Origin: Streptomyces lunaelactis
GTDB taxonomy: Bacteria > Actinomycetota > Actinomycetes > Streptomycetales > Streptomycetaceae
DNA length: 64,000 nucleotides
Direction: 5' to 3'
Assembly (NCBI RefSeq): GCF_003054555.1
Contig: NZ_CP026304.1
Span: 5,580,001 to 5,644,000, forward strand
The notes beneath the pieces were generated by a model. It was not told the origin of the DNA. It did no database searches and saw only the letters and a list, made by a program, of their open reading frames with translations. Shown here piece after piece: positions 58,299-64,000 of the stretch. Position 1 is the stretch's first letter, and every line of letters starts with the position of its first letter. Made by a program: the position numbers and the translations under genes.

Positions 58299-59432
58299 TC
58301 AGAACTTGTTGCGCGGGGTGATCCCCAGCGACATGCCGGACAGGCCCCGCGCCCGCCCGCCCAGTTTGCCCGCGATCGACCGCAGCGCCGCCCCCGCCGG
58401 TGAGTCCGGGTCCGTGAGCACGACGGGCTTGCCCTCGTCGCCGCCCTCCCGCAGCCGTACGTCGATCGGGATCGAGCCCAGCACCGGCACCAGCGCGCCC
58501 GTGGTCCTGGTGAGGCCGTCCGCGACCCGCTGACCGCCGCCCGTGCCGAAGACGTCGACGATCTCGTCGCAGTGCGGACACGGCAGGCCCGCCATGTTCT
58601 CGACGACGCCCACGATCTTCTGGTGGGTCTGCACGGCGATCGATCCGGCCCGCTCGGCGACCTCGGCCGCAGCTTGCTGCGGGGTCGTCACCACCAGGAT
58701 CTCGGCGTTCGGCACCAGCTGAGCCACCGAGATCGCGATGTCACCGGTGCCCGGCGGCAGGTCGAGCAGGAGCACGTCCAGGTCGCCCCAGTACACATCC
58801 GCGAGGAACTGCTGCAGCGCGCGGTGGAGCATCGGACCGCGCCACACCACGGGCGCGTTGCCCGGGGTGAACATGCCGATCGAGATGACCTTCACGCCGT
58901 GCGCCGACGGCGGCATGATCATGTTCTCGACCTGGGTCGGACGGCCGTCCGCGCCCAGCATGCGCGGCACCGAGTGACCGTAGATGTCCGCGTCGACGAC
59001 ACCGACCTTCAGCCCGTCGGCCGCCATCGCCGCCGCCAGGTTCACGGTGACGGAGGACTTGCCGACGCCGCCCTTGCCGGAGGCCACCGCGTACACCCGG
59101 GTCAGCGAGCCCGGCTGGGCGAACGGCACCTCGCGCTCGGCGGTCCCGCCGCGCAGCGAGCTCGCGAGCTCCTTGCGCTGCTCGTCGCTCATCACATCCA
59201 GCGTGACGTCGACGCGCGTGACGCCGTCGAGGCGCGCGACCGCGTCCGTCACGTTCTTGGTGATCGTCTCGCGCATCGGGCAGCCGGAGACGGTGAGGTA
59301 CACCGTGACGGCGACCGTGCCGTCCGCCCCGATCCCGACTGATTTGACCATGCCGAGTTCGGTGATCGGTCGGTTGATCTCGGGGTCGTTCACCGTCGCC
59401 AGTGCTTCAAGCACCGCGTCTTCCGTAGCCAT
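58299..59432 (-). CDS. mrp: Mrp/ApbC/NBP35-type iron-sulfur cluster carrier ATPase
   Basis: A 377-residue P-loop protein. An N-terminal MIP18/DUF59 domain (about 5-95, VLEALATVNDPEINRPITEL) is followed by the ATPase. The deviant Walker A is SGKGGVGKSSVTVNLAAAMA (near residue 121). Asp-containing VVDADIYGHSVPRML follows. The CxxC motif GLPCPHCDEIVDVFG (near 282) should hold a bridging Fe-S cluster. It carries and delivers [4Fe-4S] clusters to apo-proteins. ATG 59432 was chosen at MATEDAVLEAL. The order mrp, DUF1003, MgtE_N-CBS matches Rv1229c-Rv1232c. Confidence 0.93.
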   Translation of the reverse strand: MATEDAVLEALATVNDPEINRPITELGMVKSVGIGADGTVAVTVYLTVSGCPMRETITKNVTDAVARLDGVTRVDVTLDVMSDEQRKELASSLRGGTAEREVPFAQPGSLTRVYAVASGKGGVGKSSVTVNLAAAMAADGLKVGVVDADIYGHSVPRMLGADGRPTQVENMIMPPSAHGVKVISIGMFTPGNAPVVWRGPMLHRALQQFLADVYWGDLDVLLLDLPPGTGDIAISVAQLVPNAEILVVTTPQQAAAEVAERAGSIAVQTHQKIVGVVENMAGLPCPHCDEIVDVFGTGGGQRVADGLTRTTGALVPVLGSIPIDVRLREGGDEGKPVVLTDPDSPAGAALRSIAGKLGGRARGLSGMSLGITPRNKF

Positions 59433-59475
59433 ACCGACGATGGTACGGCGCTGACTACCGCCCCCGGAAAGAGCG

Positions 59476-60072
59476 TCAGCGGTCGCCTTCGTCACGCCGG
59501 TGGGAGGGGTCGGCCGGGAATAGGGCGCGCTGCTCCACCATCTCCTTCACCAGGTCCTGGAGTTCGGAGCGGATCCAGTCCCGGGTGGCGACCTCGCCGA
59601 GGCCCATCCGCAGCGCCGCGATCTCCCGGGTGAGGTATTCGGTGTCCGCGATGGACCGCTCGTTCTGCTTGCGCTCCTGCTCGTGGGTGACCCGGTCCCG
59701 GTCGTCCTGCCGGTTCTGTGCCAGCAGGATCAGCGGGGCGGCGTACGAGGCCTGCAGCGACAGCATCAGGGTCAGAAAGATGAAGGGGTAGTGGTCGAAG
59801 CGCAGATCAGCGGGTGCGGAGACGTTCCAGACGACCCACATGATGATGATCACCGTCATCCAGACGATGAACCGTCCCGTTCCCAGGAGGCGGGCGATCC
59901 GCTCCGAGAAGCGGCCGAAGGCCTCGGGGTCGTACTCCGGCAGCCGACTGCGTCGAGGGGCGCGCGGCTGGTCGAGCCGGACCCGGTGGCGCGGCACCGC
60001 GCTGGCCCCGACGGGCACGCGCTCCCTCTGCTCGCCGCGCTCGGTCAGCCCGTGCTCGCTGCCGCTACCCAC
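59476..60072 (-). CDS. DUF1003 membrane protein
   Basis: A 198-residue protein with two membrane helices (about 66-86, FIVWMTVIIIMWVVWNV, and about 98-118, FIFLTLMLSLQASYAAPLIL). A charged, coiled-coil-like C-terminus follows (about 120-198, NRQDDRDRVTHEQERKQNER). This is the DUF1003 pattern; no function is established. GTG 60072 overlaps the stop of the upstream gene by eight bases, so it is co-translated with it. Confidence 0.88.
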   Translation of the reverse strand: MGSGSEHGLTERGEQRERVPVGASAVPRHRVRLDQPRAPRRSRLPEYDPEAFGRFSERIARLLGTGRFIVWMTVIIIMWVVWNVSAPADLRFDHYPFIFLTLMLSLQASYAAPLILLAQNRQDDRDRVTHEQERKQNERSIADTEYLTREIAALRMGLGEVATRDWIRSELQDLVKEMVEQRALFPADPSHRRDEGDR

Positions 60073-61378
60073 GGGCCGACCCTTCGGACTCCTCGGATCC
60101 CCCGGACCCGGCGGACTTCTCGTGCGCCAACTCGTCGAACTCCGTCTCCCGCCAGTCGTCCGGCAGCAGATGGTCGAGTACGTCGTCGACGGTCACCGCC
60201 CCAAGCAGTGAACCGATCTCGTCCACGACCGGGGCCGCCACCATGTTGTACGCCGCGAGATAGCTGGTGACCGCGGACAGCGGGGTGTCCGGCGCCAGCG
60301 GCGGCAGATCGCTGTCCACGATCGAGCTGACCAGCGTGAACGGCGGATCCCGCAGCAGCCGCTGGAAATGCACCGTACCCAGGTACTTACCGGTCGGCGT
60401 CTCGTCCGGCGGCCGGCACACGTACACCTGCGCGGCGAGCGCGGGGGAGAGATCCTGCTGGCGTACACGCGCCAGGGCATCCGCGACCGTCGCGTCGGGC
60501 CGCAGCACGATCGGTTCGGTGGTCATCAGGCCACCCGCCGTCCGCTCCTCGTACGCCATCAGCCGCCGTACGTCGGCGGCGTCGTCAGGACGCATCAGCA
60601 TGAGCAGCCGCTCCTTGTCCTCCTCCGGCAGTTCGGAGAGCAGGTCGGCCGCGTCGTCCGGGTCCATCGCCTCCAGGACGTCCGCCGCGCGCTCCTCCTT
60701 GAGCTTGCCGAGGATCTCCACCTGGTCGTCGTCCGGCAGCTCCTCCAGTACGTCGGCGAGCCGGTCGTCGTCGAGGGCCGCGGCGACCTCGCCGCGGCGC
60801 TTCGGCGACAGATGGTGCAGCACATTGGCGAGGTCGGCGGGGCGCAGCTGCTCGAAGGTCGCCAGCAGGCTCTCGGCGCCCTGCCCCTGCTCCTCCAGCG
60901 AGAAGCCGGTGACCGCCGACCACTCGACGGTCAGGGTCTCGCCCTTGCGGCGCAGCGCCCCGGGCTTGCCCTTCCGTACGAAGACCTTGTCGATCTCCCA
61001 GTCACGGCGGGCCGGCAACTGCTGGATCGAGACATCGAGGACGGTGGCCTCCTCGTCGGTCTCCACGAGGCGTACGCGCCGGTCCAGCAGCTCGCCGAGC
61101 ACCAGCCGCTCGGTCGGGCGCTGCTCGAAACGGCGCATGTTGAGTACGCCGGTGATGATGACCTGTCCGGACTCGACGCCGGTCACGCGGGTCATGGAGA
61201 CGAAGATCCGGCGGCGGCTGAGCACCTCGACGACCATGCCGAGCAGCCGCGGCGGGCGGCGGCCGATCCGGAGCATCGCGACGAGGTCGCGGACACGGCC
61301 CACCTGGTCGCCCTGGGGGTCGAAGACCGGCACACCGGCGAGGTGCGAGACGAAGATCCGAGGCGCGCCTGCCGCCAT
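60065..61378 (-). CDS. PRC-barrel / MgtE N-terminal / CBS-domain cytoplasmic protein
   Basis: A 437-residue soluble protein. Residues about 1-140 form PRC-barrel-like beta segments (FVSHLAGVPVFDPQGDQVGR). Residues 170-270 are an MgtE N-terminal domain (LRPADLANVLHHLSPKRRGE, LPDDDQVEILGKLKEERAAD). Residues about 280-410 are a CBS pair (MTTEPIVLRPDATVADALAR, then VVDEIGSLLGAVTVDDVLDH). In MgtE channels these domains sense intracellular Mg2+ and gate the pore, but no pore domain is present. So it may sense Mg2+ or nucleotide and act on another protein, such as the overlapping DUF1003 protein or CorA further along. Orthologous to Rv1232c by layout. Confidence 0.88.
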   Translation of the reverse strand: MAAGAPRIFVSHLAGVPVFDPQGDQVGRVRDLVAMLRIGRRPPRLLGMVVEVLSRRRIFVSMTRVTGVESGQVIITGVLNMRRFEQRPTERLVLGELLDRRVRLVETDEEATVLDVSIQQLPARRDWEIDKVFVRKGKPGALRRKGETLTVEWSAVTGFSLEEQGQGAESLLATFEQLRPADLANVLHHLSPKRRGEVAAALDDDRLADVLEELPDDDQVEILGKLKEERAADVLEAMDPDDAADLLSELPEEDKERLLMLMRPDDAADVRRLMAYEERTAGGLMTTEPIVLRPDATVADALARVRQQDLSPALAAQVYVCRPPDETPTGKYLGTVHFQRLLRDPPFTLVSSIVDSDLPPLAPDTPLSAVTSYLAAYNMVAAPVVDEIGSLLGAVTVDDVLDHLLPDDWRETEFDELAHEKSAGSGGSEESEGSARG

Positions 61379-61570
61379 GCTCCGCGCCTCCTCCGCGTAG
61401 GGAAAATTGCCCGTGAATGCCGCTGTTCGAGGGCTTCAGGCTAGCCCGTGACGTTCCGTGCCGCCCTGGCTGGCGTCCGTACGGCTCCCTGCTGAGCGAC
61501 GCGCCCGGCCCGGGTACGCTGCCGTCTGCCATCCAAGACTCATGACCCGCAGATGAGAGGCAGTGCGTTG

Positions 61571-62335
61571 GTGACTCCCCTCCCCCCGGCAACCCGAGCC
61601 CGCCGTGCCGCGCTCCCCGTGGCGCTGTGCGCCGGGCTGACCGCGATGCTCACGGCATGTGGCGAGGATCCGGACGCGGGGACCAACGGCGTCGGAAAGC
61701 TCTCCGCCACGGAGATCGAGACGAAGGCGCGCGCGACGGCGGACGCCGCGGTGTCGGTACGGCTCTCCGGGACGCTGGTCAGCAAGGGCGGGACGTACAA
61801 GCTCAACATGCGGCTCAAGCACGACGGCGGCACCGGCTCCGTCACCTCGAAGGACAACACCTTCGAGGTGCTGCGGGTCGGCAAGGCGCTCTATCTGAAG
61901 GCCGACGCGGGCTTCTGGAGCGGCGGGGACGGCAAGGGGGACGAGGAGCCCAGCGAGACGGACGCGGAGGCGGCGGGCAAGCTCGACGACAAGTATGTGA
62001 AGGTGCCGGAAGGGGACCCGGCGTACAACCAGTTCCGCGGCTTCACGGACATGGATGTGCTGCTCGAAGGCCTGCTGGGGATGCAGGGCGAGCTGAGCAA
62101 GGGCGACCGGACCCAGGTGGGCGGCGTCCGCACGATCAAGGTCCTCGGCGGCGAGGGCGAGGGCGGCACGCTGGACGTCGCGCTTGTGGGAAAGCCGTAC
62201 CCACTGCAGTTCGCGCGGGCGGGCGGCGCGGGGGTGCTGACGCTGGGGGACTGGGACAAGGACTTCCCGCTGGCGGCGCCGTCCAAGGACGAGACGGTGG
62301 ACTACGGCCGCCAGCTCCCGAAGACCAGCGACTGA
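61571..62335 (+). CDS. Lipoprotein, LppX/LprG-like
   Basis: A 254-residue lipoprotein with a MLTAC lipobox (acylated Cys 30). The mature part has the pattern AVSVRLSGTLVSKGGTYKLN, then VLRVGKALYLKADAGFW and GDWDKDFPLAAPSKDETVDY. This resembles the LppX/LprAFG lipid-carrier fold of actinobacteria, though the match is by eye. GTG 61571 is chosen with GAGAGG at 61555-61560; TTG 61568 and ATG 61553 are alternatives in frame, the last with no ribosome site. It is divergent from the CBS-domain gene. A lipid or envelope role is inferred. Confidence 0.75.
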   Translation: MTPLPPATRARRAALPVALCAGLTAMLTACGEDPDAGTNGVGKLSATEIETKARATADAAVSVRLSGTLVSKGGTYKLNMRLKHDGGTGSVTSKDNTFEVLRVGKALYLKADAGFWSGGDGKGDEEPSETDAEAAGKLDDKYVKVPEGDPAYNQFRGFTDMDVLLEGLLGMQGELSKGDRTQVGGVRTIKVLGGEGEGGTLDVALVGKPYPLQFARAGGAGVLTLGDWDKDFPLAAPSKDETVDYGRQLPKTSD

Positions 62336-62337
62336 CG

Positions 62338-62400
62338 CTTTCCCTGGGGCTCCGCCCCAATCCAGCCCGTCCGGCGATTGAGGACAAAGCCCGTACGGCG
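62338..62400. repeat. REP-like repeat at the end of the lipoprotein gene
   Basis: GGGGCTCCGCCCC (62346-62358) and CAGCCCGTCCGGCGATTGAG (62363-62382) resemble, in inverted order, the repeat units at 58213-58291. It lies between convergent genes and may act as a terminator. Confidence 0.5.
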
Positions 62401-62402
62401 GG

Positions 62403-62915
62403 CTAGCCGCGCTTCTTCTTGCGCTTCAGCAGCAGCCGCGGCAGCGCCGCCGGCATGGGGCCACGGGTGGTCGCAGGCGTCGGCAGCGGCGGCGCTGACA
62501 GAGAGGCCGTCGGGAACTCCGTCGTCGCGGCCCCCGGCTCCAGCCGCAGCACCCGGCACTCCCGCGCCCACCGCTCCGTCATCTGTTCCGCGTCAGGGGC
62601 GTTGAGGCGCTTGCCCTTGAGTTCGGCGACGGCCGACTCCCAGGCCTCGGAGTGCGGCTCCAGTTCGCTCACCGCCGCCGTCCAGACGATCAGCCGGCCG
62701 CCCTTGTCCTTGCTGCGCACCGTGACCTCTGCCGTGCCGCCGGCGACCAGCTGCGGCAGCGGCTGCTCGCCGGGCCCGTCGCCGATGACAAGGGCCGCGC
62801 CCTCGTGCCACACGTGCCACAGGGCCCGCGCCGGGCCCCCGCCCCGCACCCAGATGAGGCCGGACTTCTTCGTGGCCTCCTCGACGAGCGCCTGGGAGAG
62901 CCGCAGATCTGTCAT
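62403..62915 (-). CDS. Conserved hypothetical protein (170 aa)
   Basis: A 170-residue soluble protein. The first ~110 residues (LSQALVEEATKKSGLIWVRG, then ALWHVWHEGAALVIGDGPGE and TAEVTVRSKDKGGRLIVWTA) suggest a split-barrel-like fold. The rest is Pro/Ala-rich, ending in a basic run (LLLKRKKKRG). I do not recognise a family with known function. ATG 62915 is the start; it is 13 bases from the corA stop upstream and likely transcribed with it. Confidence 0.75.
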   Translation of the reverse strand: MTDLRLSQALVEEATKKSGLIWVRGGGPARALWHVWHEGAALVIGDGPGEQPLPQLVAGGTAEVTVRSKDKGGRLIVWTAAVSELEPHSEAWESAVAELKGKRLNAPDAEQMTERWARECRVLRLEPGAATTEFPTASLSAPPLPTPATTRGPMPAALPRLLLKRKKKRG

Positions 62916-62928
62916 GCCCGCAGCCTAT

Positions 62929-64000
62929 CTACAGCCAGCCGTTGCGCTTGAGGGTGCGGTGAATCGCGAGACAGACGCCGATGATGCCGGTGAGCACCAT
63001 GGGGTACCCGTACTTCCAGTGCAGTTCCGGCATGTGGTCGAAGTTCATGCCGTACACCCCGCAGACCGCCGTCGGCACGGCGATGATCGCCGCCCACGAG
63101 GTGATCTTGCGCATGTCCTCGTTCTGCGCGACCGTCGCCTGCGCCAGATTCGCCTGGAGGATGGAGTTCAGCAGCTCGTCGAAGCCGATGACCTCCTCGT
63201 GCACCCTGGCCAGGTGGTCCGCCACATCGCGGAAGTACTTCTGGATGTCCGGGTCGACCAGCCGCATCGGCCGCTCGCTGAGCAGCTGCATCGGCCGCAG
63301 CAGCGGCGACACGGCCCGCTTGAACTCCAGTACCTCGCGCTTCAGTTGGTAGATCCGCCCGGCGTCGCTGCCGCGCGTGCTGCCCTTCGCGGGCGCGGAG
63401 AAGACATCGATCTCGACCTCGTCGATGTCGTCCTGCACGGCGCCCGCCACCGCGATGTACCCGTCGACGACATGGTCGGCGATCGCGTGCAGAACCGCCG
63501 ACGGCCCTTTGGCCAGCAGTTCCGTGTCCCTCTGCAGCCCGTGCCGCAGCGCCCGCAGAGAGCCCTGGCCGCCGTGCCGCACCGTGATGACGAAGTCATG
63601 TCCGGTGAAGCACATCACCTCGCCGGTCTCGACGACCTCGCTGGTGGCCGTGAGCTCGGCGTGCTCGACGTAGTGGATCGTCTTGAAGACGGTGAACAGC
63701 GTGTCGTCATACCGCTCCAGCTTGGGCCGCTGGTGCGCGTGGACCGCGTCCTCGACCGCCAGCGGGTGCAGCCCGAACTCCGCGGCGATACCCGCGAATT
63801 CGGCCTCCGTCGGCTCATGCAGCCCGATCCACGCGAAGCCGCCGCCCTCGCGCACCCGCAGCATCGCCTCGTGCGGCGTCTGGCAGGACTCGCTCTCGAC
63901 GCGCTGCCCCTCGCGGTAGACGGCGCAGTCGACGACCGCACTCGAGGCGGAAGGATCACGGGTGGTGTCGTACGTGTTGTAGGGGGTGTTGCTCTTGCGC
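62929..64000 (-). CDS. corA: CorA-family magnesium/cobalt transporter (5' end beyond right edge)
   Basis: At least 357 residues are in frame from the right edge to the stop at 62929; the start lies outside the window or is not clear within it. The C-terminus has two helices with the selectivity signature YGMNFDHMPEL between them. A long alpha-helical cytoplasmic domain precedes it (YQLKREVLEFKRAVSPLLRP, then ANLAQATVAQNEDMRKITSW). N-terminal beta segments (WIGLHEPTEAEFAGIAAEFG) complete the CorA fold. It is a homopentameric Mg2+/Co2+ channel. The M. tuberculosis block has corA (Rv1239c) in the corresponding place. Confidence 0.92.
   Translation of the reverse strand, partial: RKSNTPYNTYDTTRDPSASSAVVDCAVYREGQRVESESCQTPHEAMLRVREGGGFAWIGLHEPTEAEFAGIAAEFGLHPLAVEDAVHAHQRPKLERYDDTLFTVFKTIHYVEHAELTATSEVVETGEVMCFTGHDFVITVRHGGQGSLRALRHGLQRDTELLAKGPSAVLHAIADHVVDGYIAVAGAVQDDIDEVEIDVFSAPAKGSTRGSDAGRIYQLKREVLEFKRAVSPLLRPMQLLSERPMRLVDPDIQKYFRDVADHLARVHEEVIGFDELLNSILQANLAQATVAQNEDMRKITSWAAIIAVPTAVCGVYGMNFDHMPELHWKYGYPMVLTGIIGVCLAIHRTLKRNGWL

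Noticed and set aside
1..64000. Mobile island, prophage, defence system or biosynthetic gene cluster
   Set aside because: No transposase, integrase, phage, restriction, PKS or NRPS genes are seen; gene content and order are core-like throughout.

Overview
The window is a stretch of high-GC actinobacterial chromosome, almost certainly from a Streptomyces. The coding frames have strongly G/C-biased third positions, GTG and TTG starts are common, and many stop-start junctions overlap by 4 or 8 bases. The gene content is typical of the genus: a DasR-type operator at a chitinase, mycothiol synthesis (mshB), a SpoIIE-type phosphatase and BldK-like peptide transporters. I see no tRNA or rRNA, no CRISPR array, no transposase and no phage genes. 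It reads as ordinary core chromosome carrying many short dispersed repeats. I did not find a gene cluster that looks like a wholly new system. The most unusual signals are the repeats, some of which supply stop codons or insert peptides into enzymes.

Layout. 1-4 kb: 5' end of a secreted GH18 chitinase (minus) with a dre-like operator, a GntR/UTRA regulator, an NCS1 permease broken by a one-base frameshift, a SPOR-domain mini-protein and a Nudix hydrolase. 4-10.5 kb: a lone RsbW-like ATPase, an 853-residue PAS-PAS-GAF-PP2C-HATPase protein, a TPM-domain protein (minus) and a GH18-like membrane-anchored protein. 10.5-14.4 kb (minus): a succinate dehydrogenase operon (small coiled-coil protein, cytochrome b, flavoprotein, Fe-S subunit). 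14.7-19.3 kb: a solute-binding lipoprotein with a low-complexity insert, and typA/bipA. 19.6-32.8 kb: two tandem paralogous five-gene oligopeptide ABC operons (binding protein, two permeases, two ATPases) with an ECF sigma factor and its probable membrane partner between them; the position matches the bldK region of S. coelicolor as I recall it.

33-46 kb: an S9 peptidase (minus), a 64-residue membrane protein, mshB with a small membrane protein, a large Pro/Gly-rich peptidoglycan-binding-type membrane protein, recQ, a transglutaminase-like protein and a GNAT enzyme (both minus), fdxA, dapC and a small secreted protein (minus). 46-53 kb: a lysozyme-like anchored protein (minus), dapE, a LOG-family protein, a folP2-type gene (minus), a DivIVA-domain protein overlapping tag, an enoyl-CoA hydratase (minus) and a DUF3117 protein. 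52.4-57.4 kb: an O-methyltransferase (minus) divergent from the envelope-stress set sigE, rseA, htrA, tatB. 57.5-64 kb: a conserved hypothetical gene, mrp, a DUF1003 protein, a PRC-MgtE_N-CBS protein, a lipoprotein, a hypothetical gene, and corA running off the right edge.

The genes form several working units: respiration (sdh), peptide uptake (two Opp systems), diaminopimelate synthesis (dapC, dapE), and envelope stress control (SigE and its zinc anti-sigma factor RseA, with HtrA and TatB). The order mshB ... fdx, dapC, dapE, LOG, folP2, DivIVA-like, tag, DUF3117, O-methyltransferase, sigE, rseA, htrA, tatB, mrp, MgtE_N-CBS, corA follows the Rv1170-Rv1239 interval of Mycobacterium tuberculosis, so this is an ancient conserved actinobacterial block.
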